Source: Desmonostoc muscorum FACHB-395
Lineage (GTDB): Bacteria > Cyanobacteriota > Cyanobacteriia > Cyanobacteriales > Nostocaceae
DNA length: 64,000 bases
Reading direction: 5' to 3'
NCBI RefSeq assembly: GCF_014698035.1
Contig: NZ_JACJSF010000006.1
Location: forward strand, 62,001 to 126,000
Part shown: piece by piece, positions 52,740 through 61,658 of the stretch
How the letters are laid out: every line of letters starts with the position of its first letter
Numbering within the stretch: position 1 is the stretch's first letter
Notes under the pieces: generated by a model
Databases searched by the model: none
What the model was told of the DNA's origin: nothing
The model's input: the letters and a program-made list of their open reading frames with translations, nothing else
Translations under genes and position numbers: made by a program

Positions 52740-55700
52740 ATGACCAACGGCAAAGTTAGAATCTATGAATTATCAAAGGAATTGAATTTGGATAACAAAG
52801 AGCTACTAGCAATTTGCGACCAGCTCAGTATCGCGGTCAAAAGTCATAGCAGCACGATTTCAGAATCCGAGGCAGAAAACATCCGCACGGCAGCAGAAAA
52901 GCTCGCAGCTACGAATGTTTCAGCCAAAAAGGAATTAGGTACAACCAGCCATAAGCCAAATTCACCACCAAACGGCGGACGTAACCGACCTGCTGCACCC
53001 CACAAACAGCAAATTTTGGAAATACGCAAACCCAAAATATTGAGAAATACTACCTCCAACGCCCCAGAGGCGTCAGTTGCCAACAATACCCAAGCTGCCT
53101 TGTCTGAAGCTAATCCTCCCTCACCTCCACGGCCTTTTGCTACACCAGCCTCACCCATGAAGCCGGCGGCACCAACTCGACCTGTGCCTCGGACTCAATC
53201 TGAGACTCAAGAGCAACCTCCTGTCACCGACTTGGAACAAACACCTAATCCAAGTCAGGCACCGGAAAAAGTAGCATCCCAAAAACCGGAAAAAGTAGTT
53301 CCACCAAGACCGAAATCGGAAAAACCGATCAAACCGCAATTAGTTGCCCCTCCGGCAAGACCAGCGGCAGAAGTAGCCCAAGCAGAAGTAGCCCAAGTGT
53401 CAGATGAGCCGGTATCTCAAGCAGATAAACCGATTCTCAAACGTGACCAACGGCTACGACCAGTTGAAGGCGATCGCGAGCAAATTAAACCCAGAGTTGC
53501 TAAACTGCCAACTGACCAGTCTCCACAATCTGCGCCACAAAGACAGGCCAGGCCTACCCCTGCACCCACCAGACCAGAGCAGAGAGGCAATCGACCATCT
53601 GCACCATCACAACTAGGAGAGGGGCAAAGACCCAGACCAGCGCGTCCTGGTGAATCAGTAGCAGCCGCAATGCCGATCGCTACTCCACCCAGACAAATGT
53701 CAGGAATAGCGGGCAAATCTCAAGGACTGGGTGATGAGCCAGTTACACCCGATCTCCTCGATTTGAAACGCCCAAGTCCGCCTCGCCCGACCAAAGGCGG
53801 CAAAAAGTGGGTAGAAGAGGAAATAATCGACGAAGTTAAAGAGAAGGCTAAAGCTGGCGTTAAAGGCAAGCGGATCAAGCCGATATTGGATGATGAATTT
53901 GAAGAAGATTTGTTGGATGATGACGATATCGACTCACCAGCAATCGTCCAAGTCAGCCTTTCCATCGCTCGTCCTCCCAAACCAAAAGCGACTCGACCTG
54001 TACAGATGCCGGGTGCAAGCCTTGCTAGCGCTCCAACTGCTAGAGGAAGTAGAAAACCTGGTTCTAAGTCTGGTTCCAACCGCGACCATCACAATAACCG
54101 TCGCCACCAACAAGAAGCTGATACCAAGCGCGATCGTCCCGAAAAGGTGACGATCACAGGGCCGTTAACTGTACAAGAACTGTCCGACGTTTTAGCTGTT
54201 GCCGATACAGAGATTGTCAAAATCCTGTTCCTTAAAGGCATGGCGGTGAGTATCACCCAAAATCTGGACATTCCCACAATTACCCTGGTAGGAAAAGAAC
54301 TAGAAATAGAAGTCGAAACCGTCGAGCGAGAAGCAGAAGCTCGGAAAATTACGGAAATGGTCGGCGCAGAAGACCAAGAATATCTTCATCGCCGTCCGCC
54401 TGTCGTGACAATTATGGGTCACGTAGACCACGGTAAAACAACCCTGCTCGACTCAATTCGCAAAACCAAAGTGGCTGCTGGCGAAGCTGGCGGTATCACT
54501 CAGCACATTGGTGCATACCATGTAGATATAGTACATGAGGGCAAACCACAGCAGATAGTCTTCCTGGATACCCCTGGTCACGAAGCTTTTACAGCTATGC
54601 GGGCTAGAGGAGCTAGGGTAACAGACATTGCCGTATTAGTAGTGGCTGCTGATGATGGTGTCCGTCCCCAAACCATTGAAGCTATTAGCCACGCTCAAGC
54701 TGCGGGAGTGCCAATTGTTGTTGCAATCAACAAAATTGATAAAGAAGGGGCACAGCCAGAGCGGGTGAAACAAGAACTAACCCAGTATGGTCTGACGGCA
54801 GAAGATTGGGGTGGTGAGACAATCATGGTTCCCGTGAGCGCCATCAGAGGTGAAAATCTGGATACGCTCTTAGAAATGATTCTCTTGGTAGCAGAAGTTG
54901 GAGAACTATCTGCCAACCCAGATCGTACCGCCAAAGGAACTGTCATTGAAGCACATCTGGATAAAGCCAAGGGAGCAGTTGCTACCCTGCTAATTCAGAA
55001 TGGTACCCTGCATGTGGGAGATATCTTAGTAGCTGGCTCGGCCTTCGGTAAAGTCCGGGCGATGGTGGATGACAGAGGCAAGAGAGTGGATATCGCTTCT
55101 CCTTCCTTTGCTGTCGAGGTGTTGGGTTTAAGTGATGTGCCAGCAGCAGGCGACGAGTTCGAGGTCTTCCAGAATGAGAAAGAAGCCAGAGCCCTCGCTA
55201 GCGATCGCGCCGACAGACAACGCCTATCCCGCCTGTTACAGGGACGTGTTACCCTCACAACCTTATCGGCTCAAGCACAAGAAGGCGAGTTGAAAGAACT
55301 CAACTTGATCTTGAAAGGAGACGTACAAGGTTCCGTAGAAGCCATTGTGGGAGCGCTCAAGCAAATCCCGCAAAACGAAGTCCAAATTCGGATGCTCTTG
55401 GCTACTGCTGGGGAAATCACCGAGACAGACATCGACTTAGCAGCTGCCAGTAACGCTGTAATCATTGGTTTCAATACTACCTTCGCTAGTGGCGCTAGAC
55501 AAGCCGCCGATGAAGCGGGTGTAGATGTCCGGGAATACAACGTCATCTACAAACTCCTAGAAGATATCCAAGATGCCTTGGAAGGTCTTTTGGAACCAGA
55601 GTTGGTGGAAGAACCCTTGGGTCAAACCGAAGTTCGTGCCGTCTTCCCAGTCGGTCGCGGTGCTGTTGCCGGTTGCTACGTTCAATCTGGCAAGCTAGTT

Positions 55701-55913
55701 CGTAACTGCAAAGTCAGGGTACGACGCGGCGGTAAGGTGATTTACGAAGGTGTCCTTGATTCCCTAAAACGGATGAAAGAAGATGCCCGTGAAGTCAACG
55801 CCGGTTATGAATGCGGTGTCGGTATGGATAAATTCAATGATTGGGTTGAAGGTGACATCATCGAATCCTATCAGATGGTTACGAAGCGCCGCACTCTCAC
55901 CTTAACGAGATAG
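52740..55913 (+). CDS. infB: Translation initiation factor IF-2
   Basis: GTPase that brings initiator tRNA to the 30S subunit and promotes subunit joining. 1057 residues. N-terminal IF2N module ([20 protein letters not shown]), a long low-complexity Pro/Ala/Arg-rich region (residues about 70-460) typical of cyanobacteria, a second IF2N, then the G domain: G1 [11 protein letters not shown] (near 561), G3 DTPGH (near 610), G4 NKID (near 663); domains II-IV end at [16 protein letters not shown] 52740 has an AGGGGAAGAG ribosome site. Codon use and GC content rise slightly in the low-complexity segment. Confidence 0.97.
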   Translation: MTNGKVRIYELSKELNLDNKELLAICDQLSIAVKSHSSTISESEAENIRTAAEKLAATNVSAKKELGTTSHKPNSPPNGGRNRPAAPHKQQILEIRKPKILRNTTSNAPEASVANNTQAALSEANPPSPPRPFATPASPMKPAAPTRPVPRTQSETQEQPPVTDLEQTPNPSQAPEKVASQKPEKVVPPRPKSEKPIKPQLVAPPARPAAEVAQAEVAQVSDEPVSQADKPILKRDQRLRPVEGDREQIKPRVAKLPTDQSPQSAPQRQARPTPAPTRPEQRGNRPSAPSQLGEGQRPRPARPGESVAAAMPIATPPRQMSGIAGKSQGLGDEPVTPDLLDLKRPSPPRPTKGGKKWVEEEIIDEVKEKAKAGVKGKRIKPILDDEFEEDLLDDDDIDSPAIVQVSLSIARPPKPKATRPVQMPGASLASAPTARGSRKPGSKSGSNRDHHNNRRHQQEADTKRDRPEKVTITGPLTVQELSDVLAVADTEIVKILFLKGMAVSITQNLDIPTITLVGKELEIEVETVEREAEARKITEMVGAEDQEYLHRRPPVVTIMGHVDHGKTTLLDSIRKTKVAAGEAGGITQHIGAYHVDIVHEGKPQQIVFLDTPGHEAFTAMRARGARVTDIAVLVVAADDGVRPQTIEAISHAQAAGVPIVVAINKIDKEGAQPERVKQELTQYGLTAEDWGGETIMVPVSAIRGENLDTLLEMILLVAEVGELSANPDRTAKGTVIEAHLDKAKGAVATLLIQNGTLHVGDILVAGSAFGKVRAMVDDRGKRVDIASPSFAVEVLGLSDVPAAGDEFEVFQNEKEARALASDRADRQRLSRLLQGRVTLTTLSAQAQEGELKELNLILKGDVQGSVEAIVGALKQIPQNEVQIRMLLATAGEITETDIDLAAASNAVIIGFNTTFASGARQAADEAGVDVREYNVIYKLLEDIQDALEGLLEPELVEEPLGQTEVRAVFPVGRGAVAGCYVQSGKLVRNCKVRVRRGGKVIYEGVLDSLKRMKEDAREVNAGYECGVGMDKFNDWVEGDIIESYQMVTKRRTLTLTR

Positions 55914-56016
55914 TGTTAAGGGTAAAATGGTTAGAAGTTAGGAGTAATAAATTAGGAGTTAGAAGTTAAAGACTGCTAATTCCAAGCTCCTAACTCTTAA
56001 CTCATAACTTTTTACT

Positions 56017-56607
56017 ATGCATTCATTTCGCTCTGAACCTATTTTGTGGATTCACGTCGCTGGATTGGCGACGTTGCCTGTTTTTTTAGTACTCTGCTTA
56101 ATATTTTTGTCTGTAGGCGAGCCGTTTTTGCCAGTCTGGATGGAGCTATTTTTAGTTGCCGCCATTGGTATTCTCCCCCTGCTATGGATGCAGTTACGTC
56201 GCCCTTTTTATATATTCGCTCTTTTAGGAATAGCCCTAAAGCCAGAAAATCTGACTGAGCGGCAGCGAAAAATTCTCTGTTTAATTAATACAAAGTTAAA
56301 TCGTATCCTGGCATTAGTGGCAGCAGTATTGTCGATTTGGGTGCTGTGGCATCTTTACCAATTTGCCCCATTAGTAGCAGATTCAGCCAAATTCCTTCCA
56401 CAATGGCGCAGCCTTGCACTCGTGCTTGCGGGATTAGCCTTTTTAGGCAGCAATCTATTTTTACAAATACCTGTGAGTGTAATGCGAGTTTTGGTGATTA
56501 ATGAGACAGAATTCGCTGGCATAGAACCATTATCTTTAGAAAAGATTAAGCAAGATTTCACAATTTTAGGGGTTCGGGTTAATCAAATCGTGCCCCGATT
56601 ATTGTAA
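56017..56607 (+). CDS. Four-helix membrane protein downstream of infB
   Basis: 196 residues with four hydrophobic spans: WIHVAGLATLPVFLVLCLIF, MELFLVAAIGILPLLWMQL, ILALVAAVLSIWVLWHLYQF and SLALVLAGLAFLGSNLFLQI. The C-terminal cytoplasmic end is EPLSLEKIKQDFTILGVRVN. It resembles the proteins annotated in cyanobacteria as low-complexity-tail membrane proteins, although this copy has no such tail. Function unknown. A GGAGTTAGAAGTTA/CTAACTCTTAAC inverted repeat fills the gap after infB and may end most infB transcripts. Confidence 0.75.
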   Translation: MHSFRSEPILWIHVAGLATLPVFLVLCLIFLSVGEPFLPVWMELFLVAAIGILPLLWMQLRRPFYIFALLGIALKPENLTERQRKILCLINTKLNRILALVAAVLSIWVLWHLYQFAPLVADSAKFLPQWRSLALVLAGLAFLGSNLFLQIPVSVMRVLVINETEFAGIEPLSLEKIKQDFTILGVRVNQIVPRLL

Positions 56608-56709
56608 TCCTTGTTTAGGATTAATACAGATTCATCACAGCCCTGAAAGTAATATTATTTACTTTAAAAGGCTAAAAATAAGCAGTAGGGAAGCAGAGGG
56701 GCAGAGAAG

Positions 56710-56755
56710 AATCGGGATACCGATGCCCAATGCCCCATACCCAATGCCCAATTAC
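56710..56755. repeat. CCCAATG heptamer array
   Basis: Tandem ATGCCCAATGCCCCATACCC type heptamers, the same family as at 5029-5095 and 26355-26405, in the leader of the small gene 56787-56984. Confidence 0.75.
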
Positions 56756-56786
56756 CTTGCAAGTAAAAATAAAGGAATGAGGAACT

Positions 56787-56984
56787 ATGGCTCAAATTCC
56801 AGCTTCTAGCGATCGCCAATTTTCTGCTGATACTGAAATTTGGTATAGCCTCAAATGTGCGATCTCCACTAGTTCCGGTTTTCAACGCTGGCAACTAGAA
56901 CGTGATGCTCAATTACACGGAATTCGCTTGGAACAGCAGGTACAAAGGTATTTGAGGGAAACTTTAGAAACTTTAGCTTACTAA
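56787..56984 (+). CDS. Small conserved hypothetical protein (65 aa)
   Basis: 65 residues, soluble: MAQIPASSDRQFSADTEIWY, then LKCAISTSSGFQRWQLERD and a C-terminal helix LEQQVQRYLRETLETLAY. GAGGA lies 6 bases before ATG 56787, supporting translation. I recall similar short proteins in filamentous cyanobacteria but no function. Its TAA (56982-56984) overlaps the stop of the convergent DUF1400-like gene. Confidence 0.65.
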   Translation: MAQIPASSDRQFSADTEIWYSLKCAISTSSGFQRWQLERDAQLHGIRLEQQVQRYLRETLETLAY

Positions 56985-57517
56985 AAATTGAGTAAATCTT
57001 GTAGGCTTGTTTGCAAGCGACGAAGTTGACGGTATGCACCCTCCAAGCGTTTGCCATCAACTTCCACTTCATTAGTGGGATAATTTTGAATAATTTCGAT
57101 TAGCGACACCTGCCCATCTTGACTTGCAGAAAGTACCAAAGCAGATCGCAAAGCCTGCCGATCTGCTCTGCGAGACGGTGTATAAATAACTTGACTAATT
57201 TGATCCAAAATAATATTACCAATCTGGCTGTTCAGAACTCTATCTAAAAATACCAGGTTTACTTTCACAGGCTCCGTTAAATATTGACGAATGGCTTTAG
57301 GATCTTGTCGTGCTAAAGCAAAATCAACTCGTAATGAACGTGAAAGTTCACCTGTTTGGGCAAAGGTGGATAGTTCGCCTACTGAAAGTGATTCACGGAA
57401 AATACCATAGTTCAACACTACTCGTTCCGCAGCAAAGGCAGGAGTAGACAAAAGTACAAGACAGGTACTACCTAGTAAAACCAAGGTGCGACGCAACCCC
57501 AAAAATTTAAAACGCAT
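56981..57517 (-). CDS. Exported DUF1400-like protein
   Basis: 178 residues from ATG 57517 (MRFKFLGLRRTLVLLG); the TTG at 57526 would add three residues. Signal peptide with basic start and LVLLGSTCLVLLSTPAFA-A cleavage site. The mature part VVLNYGIFRESLSVGELSTF, REYLTEP-like QYLTEPVKVNLVFLDRVLNS and LRSALVLSASQDGQVSLIEI matches DUF1400, usually the N-terminal domain of cyanobacterial alpha/beta hydrolases, but no hydrolase domain follows. A stand-alone version. Confidence 0.8.
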   Translation of the reverse strand: MRFKFLGLRRTLVLLGSTCLVLLSTPAFAAERVVLNYGIFRESLSVGELSTFAQTGELSRSLRVDFALARQDPKAIRQYLTEPVKVNLVFLDRVLNSQIGNIILDQISQVIYTPSRRADRQALRSALVLSASQDGQVSLIEIIQNYPTNEVEVDGKRLEGAYRQLRRLQTSLQDLLNF

Positions 57518-57613
57518 TTCTCCCAATTTCCAATAGATTTGCTTTTCCTGTGATGATATTCCAGCAGAATTAGTTGCGGCATCTGGCTTTAGGAAATACC
57601 AAAAATTGAAGAA

Positions 57614-57859
57614 GAATTCAGAAGTCAGGAGCCAGAATTCAGAATGAAGACGCGACGCTCGTTCCTCTCTACGAGACGCTGCGCGTAGCTCGCTTCTCCG
57701 TAGGAGTACGCGAACGCTGCGCTATCAGTGGGGGATTCAGACTCGCCACTGATTAAAGACCACTAAATATGCAAATTTAGTGGGGGTCTTAAACCCCTGG
57801 ATTCATCCACTCTTTCGTTCAAAATTCATTCTGAATTCTGGCTCCTGACTTCTGAATTC
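57614..57859. mobile_element. 246-bp repeat element with 35-bp perfect terminal inverted repeats
   Basis: 57614-57648 (starts GAATTCAGAAGTCAGGAGCC) and 57825-57859 are exact reverse complements over 35 bp. Inside are a palindromic repeat cluster (57661-57722: TACGAGACGCTGCGCGTAGC, CGTAGGAGTACGCGAACGC) and GGGGGTCTTAAACCCCTGG. No ORF. The rest of the 57518-58033 spacer is AT-rich and should hold the promoter of the SLH gene. Confidence 0.75.
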
Positions 57860-58033
57860 TGTTTCGATAAAATAATATAACTAATGTATAAGTTCTGTGA
57901 TGTATCTAAGGAAATTAGCTGAATCAGTGCTAATCATCCAGTATAGTTTTGCATGGGTTTGACAGCAGCTATAAGACTGCTAGTTTCAACCTTGTTCGAC
58001 ATACCGTAATTCAGCACATCACAGACGGAAAAA

Positions 58034-59728
58034 ATGAAATATCGGGGTTTTCACATTTCCATAGCGAAAAATTTTCGCCTTCTTTCTAGCAGTCATCTCA
58101 GATATACTTTACGCGGGGGAGCCGGACTAACGGCAATGCTTGCTGTTTACTGCGGTTCAATATTACTACCCGGTGCGGTTAATGCTGGTGCGACTCACCC
58201 AAAAGCGAGCGCCCCAACTCTCACTGCACAAGTTCCGACAACCGCCGCAGCAATTTATGTTAATCCCGCAACTGGTGTAGACAGTGCTAGTGCTGGTACA
58301 ACCTCAGCTGCACCTTACAAAAGCATCAGTTTCGCTCTCAGTCAAGCCCAAGCAGGTGCAGTTATTCAATTAGCACCTGGGAACTATAACCAGGAAAGTG
58401 GCGAAACCTTCCCATTGTTGCTTAAACCAGGAGTGACACTGCGAGGTGATGAAGCTAGTAAAGGTCAGGCAATATTAATTACAGGTGGAGGTTTCTACAC
58501 TAGTCGTACCTTTGCTAGACAAGACATTACCATCCTTGCCGAACAAGATACCACTATTACTGGTGTCAGCGTTACCAACCCAAATAGCCGGGGTACGGCT
58601 GTGTGGGTGGAATCAACGAATCCCACTATCAAAAACAGTACTTTTACTAACAGTGTTAGAGAGGGTGTTTTTGTCACGGGTACAGGCAATCCTAAAATTG
58701 AAAGTAACATCTTTGTCCAAAACAAAGGCAATGGGATTTCAATTGCTAAAGCTGCTCAAGGAGAAATTCGGGGTAACTTATTTCAGGATACTGGTTTTGG
58801 TCTAGCGATCGGTGGTACTTCCACACCCCTAATTGTGGAAAACCAAATCGTCGAAAACCAAGATGGTCTTTTTATCTCCGAGTCAGCCAAGCCCGTATTG
58901 CGTAAGAATGTCATTCAGAACAATAAGCGGGATGGTGTAGTAGCAACTGTTAGTGCTTTACCTGATCTTGGCACCAACGAAAATCCTGGTGGTAATCTTA
59001 TCCGCAATAACACTCGTTATGATGTGAACAACGCCACTAAAACCAGTAAAATTGTCGCTGTTGGCAACGATATCGATCAGAAAAAGATTTTTGGCTCAGT
59101 AGATTTTGTTGCCGCAGCTGTTGATGTACCGCCTGGTGGGCCTGTTGCCTTTAAAGATGTGCCAGCAAATTACTGGGCAAAAACCTACATCGAAGCTTTA
59201 GCTTCTCAAAATATTATTGCTGGCTTTCCTGATGGCAGCTTTAAACCCAATGAACCTGTAACCCGCGCTCAATTTGCCACTATTGTCACTAAAGCTTTAA
59301 CACCACCAGTCAAACGCGCAGGTATTAAGTTTAAAGATGTAGCAACAAATTTCTGGGCTTACGCTGCAATTCAATCTGCTTACCAGAGTCAATTTGTTTC
59401 TGGTTATCCTGATGGTACTTTTAAACCACAGCAGCAAATTCCCAGAGTGCAGGTGCTAGTCTCTTTAGCTAATGGTTTGGGCTTAACTGCAAATAATCAG
59501 AACGTCCTTTCTTTTTATACCGATGCTGCCCAGATTCCTAATTATGCGATCGCTCCTGTTGCGGCTGCAACTGCACAGCAGCTAGTAATCAACTATCCCA
59601 CAGCGAAGCAACTCAATCCTAATCGTCAAGCGACTAGAGCCGAGGTTGCTGCCTTTGTTTACCAGGCACTTGTCAGTGCTGGACGTGCCCAACCAATTCC
59701 TTCATCCTATTTGGTAACAGCCCAGTAA
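58034..59728 (+). CDS. DUF1565 beta-helix protein with three SLH domains
   Basis: 564 residues. Long signal sequence (GAGLTAMLAVYCGSILLPGA), then IYVNPATGVDSASAGTTSAA, the DUF1565 start, followed by right-handed parallel beta-helix repeats (NPTIKNSTFTNSVREGVFVT; GNPKIESNIFVQNKGNGISI) to about residue 350. C-terminal SLH domains: FKDVPANYWAKTYIEALASQ, FKDVATNFWAYAAIQSAYQS and FYTDAAQIPNYAIAPVAAAT. SLH domains anchor proteins to the cell wall; in cyanobacteria also in outer-membrane proteins. Ligand unknown. Terminator downstream. Confidence 0.9.
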   Translation: MKYRGFHISIAKNFRLLSSSHLRYTLRGGAGLTAMLAVYCGSILLPGAVNAGATHPKASAPTLTAQVPTTAAAIYVNPATGVDSASAGTTSAAPYKSISFALSQAQAGAVIQLAPGNYNQESGETFPLLLKPGVTLRGDEASKGQAILITGGGFYTSRTFARQDITILAEQDTTITGVSVTNPNSRGTAVWVESTNPTIKNSTFTNSVREGVFVTGTGNPKIESNIFVQNKGNGISIAKAAQGEIRGNLFQDTGFGLAIGGTSTPLIVENQIVENQDGLFISESAKPVLRKNVIQNNKRDGVVATVSALPDLGTNENPGGNLIRNNTRYDVNNATKTSKIVAVGNDIDQKKIFGSVDFVAAAVDVPPGGPVAFKDVPANYWAKTYIEALASQNIIAGFPDGSFKPNEPVTRAQFATIVTKALTPPVKRAGIKFKDVATNFWAYAAIQSAYQSQFVSGYPDGTFKPQQQIPRVQVLVSLANGLGLTANNQNVLSFYTDAAQIPNYAIAPVAAATAQQLVINYPTAKQLNPNRQATRAEVAAFVYQALVSAGRAQPIPSSYLVTAQ

Positions 59729-59748
59729 ATGCCTAGTTAGCAAATTGA

Positions 59749-59784
59749 AAGCGCCAAGACTAACAAATTATTAGTCTGGCGCTT
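59749..59784 (+). terminator. Terminator after the beta-helix/SLH gene
   Basis: AAGCGCCAAGACTAA (59749-59763) pairs with TTAGTCTGGCGCTT (59771-59784) with a one-base bulge around CAAATTA. T-rich sequence follows 13 bases later. Confidence 0.65.
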
Positions 59785-59835
59785 CCAATATTGCAAGTTT
59801 TTATTAATTTTGGGGTTTTTTAAACATAAAACTTG

Positions 59836-59917
59836 GGGTCTTTAAATATAACTGACCCCATTTGAATGTGATTTGTTTTATGGTCAGGGTCTTTATATAT
59901 GGCTGACCCCGTTTCAA
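59836..59917. repeat. Two direct GGGTCTTTAAATATA / CTGACCCC repeats
   Basis: 59836-59866 reads GGGTCTTTAAATATAACTGA CCCC then ATTTGAA; 59887-59917 reads GGGTCTTTATATATGGCTGA CCCC then GTTTCAA. Start-to-start distance is 51 bp. Each copy folds as GGGTC...GACCC with an AT-rich loop. The flanking 59918-60074 is AT-rich and empty. Confidence 0.7.
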
Positions 59918-60074
59918 CGATTTCTAGTTTCTCAGAAATTTTTACTTTTTGGGATTTCCTAATAATTTTTTTATTTTTTCTCTGTTTATATTTTAATCTT
60001 TATAAAAGCATTAATCAATATAAAGATATATATAAATAAAGCAGTAAAAAAGTCATCAGCTAAAATTTTTCTCT

Positions 60075-60368
60075 TCAAGAATTAGGACTTTTGCCTGATT
60101 GGGGACGTTGTTGCCGACGCTGTTCCCAACGCCAAAGGAAGATCATTAGGGCAACTATTCCTACTTGGAGAGCTAAACTAGGCAAAGCACTCTCAACATC
60201 CCGTCCGGCAAGCACTTGGAAAAAAAACACGAATGCGCCAATGGAGCCAGAAGCACCAAAAGCGATGTAGATAAATTGTCGTAAGCCGCGATAAGGAGCG
60301 GCTATTTCTGCTTTGAGGCTGGCATACTGTTCAGGGTTCAGGCGATTTTTGAGATTTTGATCTACCAT
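60075..60368 (-). CDS. DUF3493 membrane protein (LPA-like)
   Basis: 97 residues: LNPEQYASLKAEIAAPYRGL at the N terminus, then two membrane spans (FIYIAFGASGSIGAFVFFFQ; LALQVGIVALMIFLWRWEQR) and a basic tail. This matches DUF3493, related to the plant LPA (low PSII accumulation) proteins that help photosystem II assembly; a similar role here is inference. Divergent from the tRNA gene with 33 bases between. Confidence 0.82.
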   Translation of the reverse strand: MVDQNLKNRLNPEQYASLKAEIAAPYRGLRQFIYIAFGASGSIGAFVFFFQVLAGRDVESALPSLALQVGIVALMIFLWRWEQRRQQRPQSGKSPNS

Positions 60369-60401
60369 GATTAAATCGTGTTATACTCTTAGATTGTGTA
60401 C

Positions 60402-60473
60402 GCCGATGTGGCTCAGTGGTAGAGCAGCTGATTCGTAATCAGCAGGCCGTGGGTTCAAATCCCATCATCGGCT
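60402..60473 (+). tRNA. tRNA-Thr (anticodon CGT)
   Basis: 72-nt cloverleaf. Acceptor GCCGATG pairs with CATCGGC (60466-60472), discriminator T; D-arm CTCAGTGGTAGAG; anticodon stem GCTGA/TCAGC with loop TTCGTAA, so the anticodon is CGT (60434-60436), reading ACG Thr codons; T-arm with GGTTCAAAT. The 3' CCA is not encoded. Confidence 0.95.
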
Positions 60474-60601
60474 TTGGGGAAAATGTTCCTCAATATTAAA
60501 GTTTGACATAAATTAAGCTTCTAGCCAAAGGGGTGTAAAAACTATGCTTACGGCGGCAAACTACGCACTCTAATTTTACCGAGTAAATTAGTTTTAAACC
60601 T

Positions 60602-61645
60602 TTACTCGAACTCGGTTTCACAAAAAGATTTTAACAAATCGATACAGTTAGCGATCGCTCCTAAATGAGCAATTTCATAGCCATGTGTGTTTTGGGTAGG
60701 AAATGCTAAACACGCAGCACGCCCAACATGACCAAATTTCATGGCAATGGAAGCATCACTACCAAACCCGCTCAGAATTGTAAATTGCACAGGCATATCC
60801 AACTGTTTGGCACATTGGCGTAGTTGTCCATTTAGCCCTTCGTCATATATCCCATAAGCATCTTGAGATAAAAGTACAGGACTTTCCCCATCTTTAACAG
60901 GATATTCCTCAGATAATGGACAAATTTCTAAAGCAATTAACGCATCCAAACGCTGATTTTGGGTGAAAAATAGCGCTCCAATTGCTCCTACTTCTTCTTT
61001 GGCTGAAGCTACCAAATAAACATCAACAACTGGCTGTTTCAGGTTTTCAGCTAAAGCTAGCAAAATCGCAACAGAGGCTTTGTTATCCAAGGTGTAACTG
61101 GCAATATGATCCTTTAACCTAATTGGATGCTTGCGATGCTTGCCGATTACCATTTTAGTTCCAGGTCGAATGCCAGCTGCTTCTAATTCAACCGCAGTGC
61201 ATTTCGTTTCAATCCAGGCATTTTCCCACTTAACAGTAGTATCTTCCTGCTGGACTTTTTGGGGAGATTCATGGGAAACGTGGCGGGAACCAAAGCTGAG
61301 AATACCGCTAATGGTTTCCTGATCTCCCAATAAATCAACAACCCCTTCGCCGTAAACCCACGGGAAAGAACCACCGAGTTTACGGACTTCCACACGACCT
61401 TCATCACCGAGACTCTTGACAATTGCGCCAATTTCGTCTTTATGTGCGGTGATTGCGATCGCTCGGTCTGGATTTTTCCCTGGAATCTTGGCAATAATAT
61501 TATCGGCGCGATCGCACCACACTTCTACACCCAGCGCCGCAAATTTTTGCATCAACAACTGGTTAATCTCAGCTTCTGCACCACTAGGAGAGTGGTGCAT
61601 AACTAATTCTTCAATAATTTGAAATAAGCGATCGTAATCCCACAT
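60602..61645 (-). CDS. M42-family (glutamyl) aminopeptidase
   Basis: 347 residues from ATG 61645 (MWDYDRLFQIIEELVMHHSP). Dinuclear metal exopeptidase: ligand segments AITAHKDEIGAIV (His, then the Asp-associated catalytic site), YTLDNKASVAILLAL (bridging Asp), ASAKEEVGAIGALF (catalytic Glu-Glu), ALIALEICP and TQNTHGYEIAHL (His). Deblocking and tetrahedral aminopeptidases share this core. The longer frame to 61717 would overlap the esterase gene and lacks family support. 13 bases separate it from the upstream esterase stop, so the two may be co-transcribed. Confidence 0.9.
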   Translation of the reverse strand: MWDYDRLFQIIEELVMHHSPSGAEAEINQLLMQKFAALGVEVWCDRADNIIAKIPGKNPDRAIAITAHKDEIGAIVKSLGDEGRVEVRKLGGSFPWVYGEGVVDLLGDQETISGILSFGSRHVSHESPQKVQQEDTTVKWENAWIETKCTAVELEAAGIRPGTKMVIGKHRKHPIRLKDHIASYTLDNKASVAILLALAENLKQPVVDVYLVASAKEEVGAIGALFFTQNQRLDALIALEICPLSEEYPVKDGESPVLLSQDAYGIYDEGLNGQLRQCAKQLDMPVQFTILSGFGSDASIAMKFGHVGRAACLAFPTQNTHGYEIAHLGAIANCIDLLKSFCETEFE

Positions 61646-61658
61646 CAATACAGTTAGT

